Of a stretch of 63,275 bases of DNA, positions 18,621-28,326 are shown piece by piece; position 1 is the stretch's first letter, and each line of letters begins with the position of its first letter. The position numbers and the translations under genes are program-made. Origin of the DNA: Acidobacteriota bacterium. GTDB lineage: Bacteria > Acidobacteriota > Vicinamibacteria > Vicinamibacterales > UBA2999. The stretch covers positions 1 to 63,275 of the forward strand of contig JAKFXY010000035.1 in the NCBI GenBank assembly GCA_021731165.1. The letters are read 5' to 3'. Below the pieces are notes generated by a model. It was not told the origin of the DNA. It saw nothing but the letters and a program-made list of their open reading frames with translations, and did no database searches.

Positions 18621-20138
18621 TCACCGCTCGAATGACTCCTGACGTCCAGACTCGCTGAGCCGAATGACGTACCGTTTCGGATCCTTTCGGAACATCTCCT
18701 GGAGCTCGCCAAGGCTTCTCGCGCCGCCGTAGCTGATGGCGGAGCAGAGGTGCTTCAGCATGTCCTTGAGGATCGGCCTCACCGATCCGCGCGCGGGCAC
18801 GCTGATTTCCATGCCTTCGGCTCCGAGGGCCTCCACGTCCGCCGCTTCGGCATCCTCGACGTCCAGCCGATCGACGATTGCCTGCAGCGAGGCCATCCCG
18901 CGGAATACCTTGAACGGCACGCGCACGGTCTTGTGCGATTCCGGGATGACGACGGCCTTCTGCACGATGTCACCTGGCGTCTCCGTGGTGCCCGCCAGGA
19001 CGCCTCCGAGCATGACCGTATCGCCGCCGAAGAGCAGCGCCTGGATCAGCGCCCCGTCGCGCCGAATTCCGCCATCCGCGATGAGCGGGACTTGCCCGGC
19101 GGCAGCCGCACGACACTCGACGAGTGCCTGGACCTGGGGGACGCCGAAGTTGGTGTTCAGTCTGGTCGTGCAGCCTCCACCTGGGCCAATCCCGACCTTG
19201 ATGCCGTTGACACCACGCTCCATGAGGAACCTCACGCCGTCGGCAGTCGCCACGTTCCCGGCGATGAGCTCCATGTCGCCAAAGCGCGCCCGGAACGCGT
19301 CGATGGCTCGCGCCATCACCGCCGAGTGCCCGTGCGCGATGTCGATCACGATGACGTCCACGCCGGCGCGCACCAGCTCTGCCGCGCGCTCGAGGTAGTC
19401 GCCCTTGGCGCCGATGGCGGCCCCGACTCTGAGGCGGCCCTGGGCGTCTCGTGTGGCAAACGGGAGCTGACGCTGCGTGATCAGGTCCTTGGCGGTGACG
19501 AGGCCGATCAGGCGATCGTCCGAGCCGACCAGCGGCAGCTTCTTGATCTTGTGTGCCCGCATGGCGTCTTCGACCACGGCCGGATCCAGCGTGCCGCTGT
19601 GGACGATGAGGTGCGATCGCGGGGTCATGCGATCGGCGACGCTGCTGTGGGCGTGGCCGCGGTCGCCAGGCGGTGGCGCGCCAAGGTCGACGAAGCGGAG
19701 ATCGCGCGCCGTGAGCAGCCCTTGGAGCCGGCCCTCGCTATCCACGACAACCAGCGTGCCGACGCCGGTCTTTCGCATTCGCGCAGCGGCCTCGGCGAGA
19801 GGTGCGCCAGGCCCGATCGTATAAGGGTCGTTGATCACGCCGTGCTGCTGGCGCTTGACGATTTCGACCTCGCGCACCTGTGGCTCGATCTCTCCGCTGC
19901 GGAATCCGCGGTCGATGATCCCGATGCCGCCCTCCTCGGCAACGGCAATAGCCATGTCGGAGCGCGTGACCGTGTCCATGTTCGCCGAGACGAGCGGCCG
20001 TTTCAGGGTGAGGTGCTGTGAAAGTCGCGAGGTCAGCTCGATCGCCGACGGGTCACGGCGTTCGAGCACGCTGTGCTGCGGGGTGAGGAGGAAGTCGTCA
20101 AACGTGCAGCCACGAACGAGAGTGCGCAGATCAGACAT
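18621..20138 (-). CDS. guaB: IMP dehydrogenase / GMP reductase family enzyme with CBS pair
   Basis: 505 residues: a TIM barrel with two CBS domains inserted at about residues 95-225. Catalytic-loop Cys323 lies in GIGPGGGCTTRLNT, where IMPDH usually has GSICTTR. The region after FRGMASLQA runs VDRLDVEDAEAADVEALGAE and lacks the Arg-Tyr dyad (D-R-Y-F/S) that activates water in true IMP dehydrogenases. GVPQVQALVECRAA and VMLGGVLAG are closer to GMP reductases. The CBS pair is typical of IMPDH and of the GuaB1-like group. The protein is surely of this superfamily; the reaction (IMP to XMP, or GMP to IMP) is open. Confidence 0.88.
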   Translation of the reverse strand: MSDLRTLVRGCTFDDFLLTPQHSVLERRDPSAIELTSRLSQHLTLKRPLVSANMDTVTRSDMAIAVAEEGGIGIIDRGFRSGEIEPQVREVEIVKRQQHGVINDPYTIGPGAPLAEAAARMRKTGVGTLVVVDSEGRLQGLLTARDLRFVDLGAPPPGDRGHAHSSVADRMTPRSHLIVHSGTLDPAVVEDAMRAHKIKKLPLVGSDDRLIGLVTAKDLITQRQLPFATRDAQGRLRVGAAIGAKGDYLERAAELVRAGVDVIVIDIAHGHSAVMARAIDAFRARFGDMELIAGNVATADGVRFLMERGVNGIKVGIGPGGGCTTRLNTNFGVPQVQALVECRAAAAGQVPLIADGGIRRDGALIQALLFGGDTVMLGGVLAGTTETPGDIVQKAVVIPESHKTVRVPFKVFRGMASLQAIVDRLDVEDAEAADVEALGAEGMEISVPARGSVRPILKDMLKHLCSAISYGGARSLGELQEMFRKDPKRYVIRLSESGRQESFER

Positions 20139-20152
20139 AAGAACGCCACAAA

Positions 20153-20215
20153 GGTAAGGAGGCCATACCTTACCGCTTTCTGATCTCCGTGTCCCCTGCG
20201 GCTCCGTGGCTACGT
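20153..20215. repeat. Hairpin and ACGGAG-type repeat upstream of the guaB-like gene
   Basis: GGTAAGG (20153-20159) and CCTTACC (20168-20174) form a 7-bp stem with an 8-nt loop just upstream of the minus-strand start. Next to it, on the minus strand, GCCACGGAGCC and GACACGGAG repeat a word seen at 3792-3825. No gene lies in 20139-20244. Confidence 0.45.
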
Positions 20216-20244
20216 CGCACCTTTGACCCTTGGCCTGGATTGGC

Positions 20245-23200
20245 CTAGATCCCGGCGGCGTGTCTGGTGCGGGCCGCGGCGATGATCTGGGCGTACTTCG
20301 CTTGCATCAGCTCCCACTCGGTCTCGAGCAGTGAGAGCCGTGCGTCGTTGAGTTCCGTTGCGGTGATCACGCCGTTCTCGTAGGAGACCTCGGCAATGGA
20401 AAGCCCCTCGCGCGCGAGCTCGACCGCCTTCTGCTCGGTCGCCACGATTTCGCGCGATGCGTCGAACTCGGTTGAGGCCGATGCCAGCTCGAGCCGTGCG
20501 CCGTCCAGTGCCGCCTTCGCCCCGTGCTCGGCCTGGCTGGCCCGGGCCGATGCCACGGCCTTCCTTGCCGCTACGGTAGGCGTCTTGAACAGCGGGACGC
20601 TGACCGAGAGCCCGAACTGGTAGCTCCGGTTCGTGCCATTGAGGAGCTTCGACACACCGTCTTCCTGGTATTGGAGATTCCCTGCGAAGGCGACGGTGGG
20701 TTTCAAATCCGCCGCGGCGAGTGCGATCAATCGCTCCGCCGCCTCCTTCTGCTGGCCAAGTGCGCGGATATCCGGTCGGGCACCCACGGTTCCCTGGAGC
20801 GTGGCTGCCGTGGGCAGCGACGGCACGTCGTCCAATGTGCCGACAAGGCTCAACGGCTCAGCGTCGGGCAGCACCAGCACATTGCGAAGGGACTGGGTCG
20901 CGACGGCCGCCGTGCTGCGGGCGCGAATAAGACGCGCTCTGGCGTTGGCCAGTTCAACCTCTGCGCGCAGCACGTCGAGTCGCGCCGCCGAGCCGGCGTC
21001 GAATCGTGCCCTGGCGAGCTCGAGGTGCCGCTCGGAGATGCGGACGCCTTCCTCGTTCACGCGGATGCCCTGTTGGCTCATCAGCTCGGCGTAGAAGGTC
21101 TCGTACACGCGGAGCGACAGCGTTTGCCTCGCCCGATCCAGCGTCAGACGGCTGGCTTCCTGGTTCGCCGCCTGCGCGCCGAAGGCATGCTCGAGCCGGC
21201 CGCCGGTGTAGATCGGCTGCTGGATATCGAGTCGAACGACGTTCTCGCGGACGAAGTTGGCGCGAAAGGACTGCTCCGTCGGGCCGAACGCACCCGCCGG
21301 GATCCGCAGGAGTGGTGACGCCTGCGTCGGAGTGTAGGCGAAGCTCAGGTTGAGGCTGGGCAGAAAGGCTGCCCGCGCTTCGGACACCCCCGCCTGGCTC
21401 TCCCGGAGTCGCTGCTCGTCTACTTTCAGCCCCTCGTTGCGGCCGAGCGCCAGCGCGAGCGCACGTTCGATGGTCAGGCCCTGCCCCGACGCGACCGGCG
21501 CTCCCTCCGCGGTCTGGGGCCCGCGCGGGCTACCGGCATTCTCGGGACTCGAGCCCTGAGCGTCCGCGTGAGCCTTGTCAGCTCCGGCAGCGCCCGCGTC
21601 GGCGGCAAACGCTCGGGCTACGCTGGCAAACGCGCCCAGAAGCGCGAGCGCAATCAGCAGCCCGGCCACTCGCGCCGCCGCGCGCCACGCTGGCGACATT
21701 CCGGCGCTGCGCCACGCCTTCACCCGCTCAATGGTTCGATCGAGCAACAGGTAGGCGACCGGTACGACGACCAGCGTGAGAAGGGTGGAGGTGATGAGCC
21801 CGCCGATCGTGGCGATGGAGATGGGCGACCGGAACGCACTGCCATCACCCTTGCTGAGCGCCGAGGGCAGCATGCCGAAGATCATCGCAATGGTCGTCAT
21901 CACGATCGGCCTCAGCCGGACGGGTCCGGCCTTGAGCAGTGCATCCAGGACATCCAGGCCTTCGCGCCGGAGCTGGTTCGTGTAGTCCACGAGCAGAATC
22001 GCGTTCTTGGTGACGAGCCCCATCAGCATCGCCACGCCGATCATGGCGGGCATGCCGAGGTGCCTGCCGGTCGCCAGCAGCAGCAGCAGCGCACCGACGA
22101 TCGCCAGTGGGAGAGACAGCATGATGAGGAACGGTTCGAGAAACGACTCGAACTGCGAGGCGAGCACGATGTAGATGAATGCGACCGCGAGGAGGAGCGC
22201 CAGGAGGAGCGCCGCGGCCGCCTCCTGCATCATCTCGACATCGCCGGAGAAGCCCCACTCGACGCCCTCCGGCATCTGCACGCCCGCCACGGCGGTCTGC
22301 ACGGCGGCGGTGACGTCGCCGAGCGCGTACCCCTCCGCCAGATCCACGCCAATCCGCGCCTGGCGCCGGCGCTGCTCGCGATCGATGTTGCTTGGGCCGA
22401 CGGCGGGTGCGAACTGGACCAGGTCACCGGTCCGGACTACCGCGCCGCTCGCGGAGTGTAGCGGCGTACGGAGAATCGCGGCGCTGTCGTTGCGGAACTC
22501 CGGTGCGAGCCGCACGCGGATGTCGTGTTCCTTGTCTCCCGCGCGGAGCTTGCTCGGGACGATCCCTTCAACCATCCCGCGCAACTGCGCGGCCACGCTC
22601 GCGACGCTGAAGCCAAGGTCGGCGGCCAGATCGCGGTTGACGTTGGCGACGACCTCGGGCTGACCCGTCTCGAGATCGCTGTCCACGTCGGTGGTTCCGG
22701 GGATAGCCCGGACGCGTCGCTCGATGTCGGCGCTCACGCGCTGCAGCTCGCCGAGGTCATCGCCCCGAACGTAGATCATGATGGGCGGCTGGTACGGCGT
22801 CCCCTGCATGAACTCAGGGTCGGCGATCTTGGCTTCGACGAACGGCATGGCCGTCAGCCGCGCACGCGCTTCGGCCTTGAGCTCGCCGATGCCGCGCGTC
22901 CGCTGATCACTCTTGGTGGTCTTGACTCGGAGGACGGAGGAGCGCACCTGGCCGTTGATGCCGACGGTGCTGAAAATCTGCCTCACTTCCGGAATCGCCT
23001 GTACCTCCTTTTCCATGCGCGACACGGCCGCGACGCTCTCGTCAAAGGACGTTCCAGGCGGGAGGTCGGCGATCACCTGGAACTCGCCTTGGTCCTCGAC
23101 CGGCACGAACTCGGTGCCGATGATGCCCAGCGTGCCCAGACTCGCCACGAACAGGACGCCCGCGGCCGTCAGCGTCTTCCAGGGGTTGGCCAGCGCCCAG

Positions 23201-23934
23201 CCGAGGATCCGGTGATAGCGCTGGTCGAGCCTGGCGTAGGCCTGGCCCCAGCGCTCGAACAGACGGCCCGTGCGCGTCCGCGTCCGCTCTTCGAGCGGGA
23301 TGTATCGCACGAACCGTGACGAGAGCATCGGGTCGAGCGTGAAGGCGACGAGCAGCGACATCGACACCGCGAACGCGATGGTGAGGGCGAACGACTTGAA
23401 GAACTGGCCCACGATGCCGGTCATGAAGCCCACCGGCAGGAACACGGCCAGGATCGTGAACGTGGTCGCCATCACGGCGACGCCGATCTCCGAGGTGCCG
23501 CGTTCGGCAGCGGTCCTCGGATCGAGGCCCATCTCCATGTGCCGGTAGATGTTCTCCCGCACGACAACGGCGTCGTCGATCAGGATGCCGATGACGAGCG
23601 AGAGTGCCATCAACGTCATCATGTTGAACGTGAAGCCGGCGATCCACATGAAGAAGAACGTGGCGACCACCGACGTCGGGAGCGCCAGCGCCGTGATGAG
23701 CGTCGAGCGCCAGTCGCGCATGAACAGGAAGATCACCAGCACGGCCATGGCGCCGCCGAAGATGATGTCCTCGCGCACCTGTTCGACGTTCTGGTTGATG
23801 TACTCGGCGTCGTCGTGGACCTGACGGATCTGCAATTGTGGGAAGTCCTTCGCGATTCGCGCGACGGTGGTATTCACCAGCGCCGCGATCGCGGCGGTAT
23901 TGGCGCCCGACTGCTTGCGGATCGAAAAGGACAC
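20245..23934 (-). CDS. RND pump C-terminal part joined in frame to a TolC-like outer-membrane factor
   Basis: One open frame encodes two proteins. Up to about residue 745 it is an HAE1-type RND inner-membrane pump: proton-relay Asp pair in [21 protein letters not shown] carrying the relay lysine, and the usual helices and porter domains. The RND ends near [17 protein letters not shown]. Then, without a stop, comes [20 protein letters not shown], an apparent signal peptide cleaved near ARAFA. A TolC family domain follows (residues about 820-1229: [19 protein letters not shown], long coiled coils, [20 protein letters not shown]). ATG 21699 could start TolC alone (484 residues). The upstream 229 pump codons are in another frame (see the next feature), so the frame opens at 24078 and a start at 23934 is artificial. 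Confidence 0.88.
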   Translation of the reverse strand: MSFSIRKQSGANTAAIAALVNTTVARIAKDFPQLQIRQVHDDAEYINQNVEQVREDIIFGGAMAVLVIFLFMRDWRSTLITALALPTSVVATFFFMWIAGFTFNMMTLMALSLVIGILIDDAVVVRENIYRHMEMGLDPRTAAERGTSEIGVAVMATTFTILAVFLPVGFMTGIVGQFFKSFALTIAFAVSMSLLVAFTLDPMLSSRFVRYIPLEERTRTRTGRLFERWGQAYARLDQRYHRILGWALANPWKTLTAAGVLFVASLGTLGIIGTEFVPVEDQGEFQVIADLPPGTSFDESVAAVSRMEKEVQAIPEVRQIFSTVGINGQVRSSVLRVKTTKSDQRTRGIGELKAEARARLTAMPFVEAKIADPEFMQGTPYQPPIMIYVRGDDLGELQRVSADIERRVRAIPGTTDVDSDLETGQPEVVANVNRDLAADLGFSVASVAAQLRGMVEGIVPSKLRAGDKEHDIRVRLAPEFRNDSAAILRTPLHSASGAVVRTGDLVQFAPAVGPSNIDREQRRRQARIGVDLAEGYALGDVTAAVQTAVAGVQMPEGVEWGFSGDVEMMQEAAAALLLALLLAVAFIYIVLASQFESFLEPFLIMLSLPLAIVGALLLLLATGRHLGMPAMIGVAMLMGLVTKNAILLVDYTNQLRREGLDVLDALLKAGPVRLRPIVMTTIAMIFGMLPSALSKGDGSAFRSPISIATIGGLITSTLLTLVVVPVAYLLLDRTIERVKAWRSAGMSPAWRAAARVAGLLIALALLGAFASVARAFAADAGAAGADKAHADAQGSSPENAGSPRGPQTAEGAPVASGQGLTIERALALALGRNEGLKVDEQRLRESQAGVSEARAAFLPSLNLSFAYTPTQASPLLRIPAGAFGPTEQSFRANFVRENVVRLDIQQPIYTGGRLEHAFGAQAANQEASRLTLDRARQTLSLRVYETFYAELMSQQGIRVNEEGVRISERHLELARARFDAGSAARLDVLRAEVELANARARLIRARSTAAVATQSLRNVLVLPDAEPLSLVGTLDDVPSLPTAATLQGTVGARPDIRALGQQKEAAERLIALAAADLKPTVAFAGNLQYQEDGVSKLLNGTNRSYQFGLSVSVPLFKTPTVAARKAVASARASQAEHGAKAALDGARLELASASTEFDASREIVATEQKAVELAREGLSIAEVSYENGVITATELNDARLSLLETEWELMQAKYAQIIAAARTRHAAGI

Positions 23935-24767
23935 CGCGTCGGCGCCGTCCAGCCGTGTTGTCGAAGTCCGTTCCTCGAAGCCGTCAACGATGCGCCCGAC
24001 ATCACGGACACGTACGGTCGAACCGCCGGCCGAACGCAGGATGACGTTCTCGATCTCTCCGGCGGTGGCGAACTCACCCTGGTACGGAGCGAGATCGATT
24101 GGCCTTGCCGCGTCATCTGGCCGCCGGGAAGGTCAAGGTTCTCCGCCGCCAGTACCTGCGCGACAGCGCTGACCGAGAGCCCGAGTGCCTCGAGCCGGCC
24201 GGGGTCGAGGTCCACCTGGATTTCGCGAACGTCGCCGCCGTTGACTTCCACCGCCGCCACGCCGTCGATTTGTTCGATGAGCGGCTTGAGGTCGTCCTCG
24301 ACCTGCTGCCGCGTCACGTCGGACCGCTGCGACGATCCGACGGCGAACGTCATGATGGGCAGGGCGGCCACGTCGAAGCGGACGATCGTGGGATCCTCGA
24401 TCTCCCGCGGCAGACGATCGCGGATCGCCGCCACTTTTTCGCGGACCTCGGCAGCGGCGTTCTGGGCGTCCACCTCGAGTCGGAGCTCCACTCCCACGCG
24501 GGACGAGGAGTCGGTGGATCGCGATTCCACGCGCCTCACGCCGTTGATGCCGGCCACCGCGTCCTCGATCGGCCTGGTGACGAGCGTCTCGACCTCCTCG
24601 GGAGACGCGCCGGGGTAGACGACCATGACGTTGACGAACGGAAAGCTGACGTCAGGAAACAGATCGACGCCGAGGCGTGTCATAGAGACGATGCCGAGCA
24701 CCATGAAGCTCATGATGATCATCGTGGCGAAGACCGGGCGGCGGATGGAGATGTTGGAAATCCACAT
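23874..24767 (-). CDS. RND pump N-terminal fragment (frameshifted)
   Basis: It begins MWISNISIRRPVFATMIIM, the usual RND start, and keeps pump homology for 229 codons through LDLPGGQMTRQGQSISLRT. After 24081 the sequence becomes nonsense (SSPPPERSRTSSC). Shifting frame at 24079-24080 restores GEFATAGEIENVILRSAGG and continues into the large ORF above. A single missing base in CTGG(G)TACG explains it. The restored pump would be about 1022 residues, normal for the family. Either the gene is broken or the assembly has a one-base error in a G-run. Confidence 0.85.
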   Translation of the reverse strand: MWISNISIRRPVFATMIIMSFMVLGIVSMTRLGVDLFPDVSFPFVNVMVVYPGASPEEVETLVTRPIEDAVAGINGVRRVESRSTDSSSRVGVELRLEVDAQNAAAEVREKVAAIRDRLPREIEDPTIVRFDVAALPIMTFAVGSSQRSDVTRQQVEDDLKPLIEQIDGVAAVEVNGGDVREIQVDLDPGRLEALGLSVSAVAQVLAAENLDLPGGQMTRQGQSISLRTRVSSPPPERSRTSSCVRPAVRPYVSVMSGASLTASRNGLRQHGWTAPTRCPFRSASSRAPIPPRSRRW

Positions 24768-24811
24768 GGTGCGTCTCTCAGGTGCGGCTGAAGCCGGACA
24801 CGGCGTGCCGA

Positions 24812-25975
24812 CTACTTGTTGAAGACGGCGTTGACCTTCGCGCCGGCGACAACGTCGCGCCTGGCGTCGGCCACGATCACGTCGCCAGCGGCAAGTCCGC
24901 TGGCGATCTGTACGAGGTTGCCGCTCGAGAGCCCCTCGACGACCGGCACCTCGGTGACGATGTCCTTGTCGATCTTCAGGGCGATGCGCCTGCCGGCGCG
25001 CAGCGTGACCGCATCCTGCGGCACCGCGACCGCCCCAGCGACGAGGGATAGCGGGATGGTTGCCGCGCCGTACATCCCTGAGAGCAACGTGAGGCCAGGG
25101 TTGGCCGTTCGCACCTCGATGGCGAAGTGGCGGTTCGCCGCATTCACCTCGGGCGCGATGGCGGCGAGCCGTCCCTCGAAGACTTCACCGGGTCTGGCTT
25201 GCACCGTGACGCGCGCTGGCATGCCGACGCGGAGACGCCCCGCCTCGAGCTCGGACACGCCGGCTTCGAGTTTCAGCACGCGGAGGTCCGCCACGACCAC
25301 AATGGGCTTGTCTCCTGGTCCGACGAGGCTTCCAGCGTCATAGTTTCTCTCCACGATGACGCCCTCGATCGGCGAGGTGATGGTGGCGTCTCGTTGTGCT
25401 TCCTGCGTACGGCGCAGAGCCGCGTCGGCTTGTGCCAGGCTGGCTTTGGCCAGCTCGCGCTGGGCGGTCGAGGCGCGAAGGATCGTGTCCGCCGCATCGA
25501 GGCGCTGACGGGGCACCGCACCCTTTTCGAAGAGGTTCTGCGCCCGATCTCGCTCCAGTGTCGCGTTGGCAAGAGTCGCCTCCGCCGATTCGAGCGCTGC
25601 CTTCCCGACGTTGACCGCGGCGGCGGCCGCGTCCGCCTGCGCGTCCACGTCGCGCCGGTCCGAGGTGGCAACCAGTTGACCCGCGCGAACGCGATCGCCG
25701 ATGTTGACGGCGACGCGGGAGAGCGTGCCGGAATACTTCGCCATCACGGACACGCGGGTCTGCGCCATGAGATTGCCGGAAATCTGCAGCGTCGATTCGA
25801 GGTCTGCGACGCCGACCGTCAGGGCCGGCACGTCGATCGGCTGTTCGGGAGCCGAGGCCGTCGTTGCTGCCGAAGCCGTCTGCTCGGCGTCGCGGCAGGC
25901 CGAGGCGAGGATCGAGAGCAGGACGATGATGGCGAACAGGGGAATGAGGCGGAGTCGGTAACGGTCATGACGCAT
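24812..25975 (-). CDS. Efflux RND periplasmic adaptor, lipoprotein type
   Basis: 387 residues from ATG 25975. Lipoprotein signal with the lipobox LASAC (RLIPLFAIIVLLSILASAC). Membrane-fusion-protein layout follows: lipoyl half-motifs (TRVSVMAKYSGTLSRVAVN, then TITSPIEGVIVERNYDAGS) flanking an alpha-helical hairpin (about residues 125-190), then beta-barrel and membrane-proximal domains ending VVAGAKVNAVFNK. It bridges the RND pump and the TolC channel. A longer ORF from 26209 is only antisense extension. Its start overlaps the tetR stop by 11 bp. Confidence 0.93.
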   Translation of the reverse strand: MRHDRYRLRLIPLFAIIVLLSILASACRDAEQTASAATTASAPEQPIDVPALTVGVADLESTLQISGNLMAQTRVSVMAKYSGTLSRVAVNIGDRVRAGQLVATSDRRDVDAQADAAAAAVNVGKAALESAEATLANATLERDRAQNLFEKGAVPRQRLDAADTILRASTAQRELAKASLAQADAALRRTQEAQRDATITSPIEGVIVERNYDAGSLVGPGDKPIVVVADLRVLKLEAGVSELEAGRLRVGMPARVTVQARPGEVFEGRLAAIAPEVNAANRHFAIEVRTANPGLTLLSGMYGAATIPLSLVAGAVAVPQDAVTLRAGRRIALKIDKDIVTEVPVVEGLSSGNLVQIASGLAAGDVIVADARRDVVAGAKVNAVFNK

Positions 25976-26648
25976 GGTGTGTAGCCTCGAGAACGGGAGT
26001 GGTGAGGGCGCAGTCGGATGCCACGAAGGTCGTGTGTAGCGTGGTCGTGAAGCCCGCCAGGAGAGCCTCGAGCAAGTCGTGGGCGAGGGCATCGGCGTCC
26101 TCACCCGGAGCCAGGCGACCCGTGTGGTTGATCGCGGCGGCACCGAGGATTCCCACCCACAGCACGTGTAGTGCGGCGGCCGGCTCGAGTCCCACCGAGA
26201 ACTTGCCACTGTCGATGCACGCCCGGATGTCGGCTTCGACTCGTGCGGTTGTGGCCTGAAAGAACTCGAACCGTTGGAAGTCCTGGTTCAGACTCGGGAC
26301 CGATCGGTCGAGGAACATCAGCTCGAAGTACTGCGGGTACTGTTTGGAGAAGGTGTAGAAGGCCCAGAGGGCTTCCTTGAGACGCCCGAGTGGGTCTGTG
26401 ACTCTCTTCGTTGCCGCGGCGCCGCTGTCGGCGAGCACGCGGAAGCCTTCCTCTGCGAGCGCGAAGAAGATGTCGTCCTTGCTCGGGAAATAGCCGTAGA
26501 TGGCGGCCGGGCTGTATTCAATGCGCTCGGCAATCTTCCGCATCGATACGTTCCGGAAGCCTTCGTTGACGAACAGCTCCCGTGCGGCGGCGAGGATGGC
26601 TTGACGAACCACCTGCCGATCGCGCTCCTGACGTTCCTTGATTCCCAT
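25965..26648 (-). CDS. TetR/AcrR-family repressor of the efflux operon
   Basis: 227 residues. The N-terminal helix-turn-helix (AILAAARELFVNEGFRNVSM then RKIAERIEYSPAAIYGYFPS) is a classic TetR DNA-binding domain. The ligand-binding half is all-helical. First gene of the minus-strand operon tetR, adaptor, RND, TolC, so it very likely represses its own promoter region at 26649-26795. Confidence 0.92.
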   Translation of the reverse strand: MGIKERQERDRQVVRQAILAAARELFVNEGFRNVSMRKIAERIEYSPAAIYGYFPSKDDIFFALAEEGFRVLADSGAAATKRVTDPLGRLKEALWAFYTFSKQYPQYFELMFLDRSVPSLNQDFQRFEFFQATTARVEADIRACIDSGKFSVGLEPAAALHVLWVGILGAAAINHTGRLAPGEDADALAHDLLEALLAGFTTTLHTTFVASDCALTTPVLEATHHAS

Positions 26649-26664
26649 GGGTGACTATTCTATC

Positions 26665-26677
26665 TGAACAGCGTTCA
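26665..26677. promoter_or_regulatory. Candidate TetR operator in an AT-rich divergent region
   Basis: TGAAC-AGC-GTTCA is a perfect 5+5 palindrome 17 bp before the tetR start. It lies in an AT-rich island (26649-26795) shared with the divergent DUF2085 gene. TGACTATTC and TCACTATTC are near-repeats on either side. I could not settle exact -35/-10 boxes for either direction. Confidence 0.45.
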
Positions 26678-26795
26678 CTATTCATTTGATGTTTTGTTAA
26701 CATACGATGACAAGTTATAGTCCAGCGTGTGATCTAGATCGGTTTATTCTGACAACTATCTTATTTTCAACAATTTGATTGGCTATATGTAACGT

Positions 26796-27419
26796 ATGTG
26801 GCTATGTCTGGTGATGCAGGACTTCCGATGCGCAATCGACGTTCAAACAGCCCCGCTACAATCGCACGTGCTTCCCGTTGCGGCGGCTCTCGCGCTCTTG
26901 TGGCTCGCGTTGCTTCTATCCGCGCCACTGCTGTGTACGCCATTGGCCGCATCGCTCTACGCGATGGGCTCGCTTCTGTGCCATCAGATTCCTGAACGGT
27001 CGTTTCATCTCTTCGGCGCGCAGCTCCCCGTATGCGCTCGATGCGTAGGGATCTATGCTGGCGGAGCTGCTGGCGTGCTCGTCGCGGCGGCCTTGTGGAG
27101 CGAACCGCGTCGGCGTCGCGGGGCGAGTTTCTTCGCCGCGTACGCACCTGCGGCGAATCGGCAGCCAGGCGACAAGAGCCCGCCACTCGGAGTGACCCCG
27201 CGGGCGGTCCTGGTGCTGGGTGCACTGCCGACCGCGCTGTCAGTCGCAGCGGAGAGACTTGAGATGTGGCACCCATCGAATCTGGCCCGGGCGGTGGCTG
27301 GTTTTCCGGCCGGTGTCGCGGTTGCCGTCGTAGTGGCCGGCGCGGTGGCTACGCTACACTACGGCGGATGCACGCCTCGGCGGCCGATCGGGCCCAGTCA
27401 CCCGCATTCACGTACCTGA
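26796..27419 (+). CDS. DUF2085 family membrane protein
   Basis: 207 residues with several hydrophobic segments and the family signature: MGSLLCHQIPERSF, then LPVCARCVGIYAGG, in which paired cysteines could bind metal. Function unknown. ATG 26796 is used; ATG 26814 is also possible. The 3' end overlaps the next membrane protein start by about 50 bp. Confidence 0.8.
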   Translation: MWLCLVMQDFRCAIDVQTAPLQSHVLPVAAALALLWLALLLSAPLLCTPLAASLYAMGSLLCHQIPERSFHLFGAQLPVCARCVGIYAGGAAGVLVAAALWSEPRRRRGASFFAAYAPAANRQPGDKSPPLGVTPRAVLVLGALPTALSVAAERLEMWHPSNLARAVAGFPAGVAVAVVVAGAVATLHYGGCTPRRPIGPSHPHSRT

Positions 27420-27763
27420 TCTGCGCAGCGGCGTGGCTGGTTCCTGGAGGGGGACACCTCTGGCTCGGACGATTGCAGAAGGGGCTGACGTTCCTGATCG
27501 TCCTGCCGTTGATGTTTGCGGTGGGATTGTGGCTCGAGGGGCGCGTGTTCCCCTTTGAGTTTTCACAGCCGCTCGTGGCCCTCGCGGCCTTCGCCAACCT
27601 CGGGATCGGCCTGCCGTACTTTCTCGCCAAGGGACTGGGCATCGGCGCGGGAGACGTGATCGCGATTACCTACGAGTACGGCAACGCATTTCTCATCGTT
27701 GCCGGACTGCTGAATATGCTTGTCGTCATCGACGCGTTCGACGTGGCGCAGGGTCGTAAGTGA
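27368..27763 (+). CDS. DUF6677-like small membrane protein
   Basis: 131 residues from ATG 27368. The protein starts with a short soluble stretch, then SPAFTYLICAAAWLVPGGGH, LWLGRLQKGLTFLIVLPLMF and YEYGNAFLIVAGLLNMLVV, a pattern I associate with an acidobacterial membrane family of unknown function (DUF6677). About four helices. Its stop overlaps the following 57-residue gene by 4 bp. Confidence 0.75.
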   Translation: MHASAADRAQSPAFTYLICAAAWLVPGGGHLWLGRLQKGLTFLIVLPLMFAVGLWLEGRVFPFEFSQPLVALAAFANLGIGLPYFLAKGLGIGAGDVIAITYEYGNAFLIVAGLLNMLVVIDAFDVAQGRK

Positions 27764-27933
27764 CCTCCCACGTCGGCCTCATGATCGTGTTCTCCTGTTT
27801 CGTGTCGATCTCTTTCGCCACGCTGATGCGAGACACGCCCGGCGAACAGGTACGATTCGGCGCCCGCCTGCTTGCGGGTTTTGTCTGTGGTGGCCTGCTG
27901 CTCGGCTGGCTCCTACACCCCTTTCCGTTCTAA
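27760..27933 (+). CDS. Small two-helix membrane protein (57 residues)
   Basis: GTG 27760 overlaps the previous stop as GTGA, and the TAA at 27931-27933 abuts the next GTG. The peptide contains LMIVFSCFVSISFATLMR, then DTPGEQVRF and LLAGFVCGGLLLGWLL, that is, two membrane helices joined by a short charged loop. The tight overlaps and membrane pattern support a real gene. Function unknown. Confidence 0.65.
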   Translation: MTSHVGLMIVFSCFVSISFATLMRDTPGEQVRFGARLLAGFVCGGLLLGWLLHPFPF

Positions 27934-28326
27934 GTGATTCGACGCGCCTTGAGCCTCTGGGCTCCGGTGGCCGTGTGCATGGCGGCGATCTTCTACATGT
28001 CGTCGTTGTCGAACCCGCCGCTGCCAGACGAGGTGGACGACAAGGCAGCACACATCGCCGCCTACGCCGGCCTCGGCATCACGGTGGTGCGCGCCGTCGC
28101 CGGAGGGCTGCCCGCGCGCGTGGGCCTGCGCGTGGCCCTGTTGTCGATGGCGATCGCGACCGCCTATGGCGCGAGCGACGAATACCATCAGCGTTTCGTG
28201 AGCGGCCGGTTCAGCGACGCGCTGGACCTGCGCGCGGACGCCGTGGGCGCATTGATTGCGGTCGCCGGTTGTTGGGTGTGGGGTATACTCGCGTCTCGCT
28301 CCGACCCGCGCGGGGTGTCGTCATGA
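27934..28326 (+). CDS. VanZ-like membrane protein
   Basis: 130 residues from GTG 27934. VanZ-type features: a first helix ending AAIFYMSSLSNPP, DKAAHIAAYAGLG in helix 2, and DEYHQRFVSGRFSDALDLRA with the conserved D-E-x-x-Q and D-x-x-x-D around the last helix. Function of chromosomal VanZ-like proteins is unclear. Overlaps the enoyl-CoA hydratase start. Confidence 0.85.
   Translation: MIRRALSLWAPVAVCMAAIFYMSSLSNPPLPDEVDDKAAHIAAYAGLGITVVRAVAGGLPARVGLRVALLSMAIATAYGASDEYHQRFVSGRFSDALDLRADAVGALIAVAGCWVWGILASRSDPRGVSS

Noticed and set aside
18750-20021. 423-codon plus-strand frame opposite the guaB-like gene
   Set aside because: Antisense shadow; no start signal or domain.
24070-24090. Programmed frameshift in the RND gene
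   Set aside because: No slippery heptamer, stop-pausing codon or internal Shine-Dalgarno comparable to prfB; a base loss or assembly error fits better.
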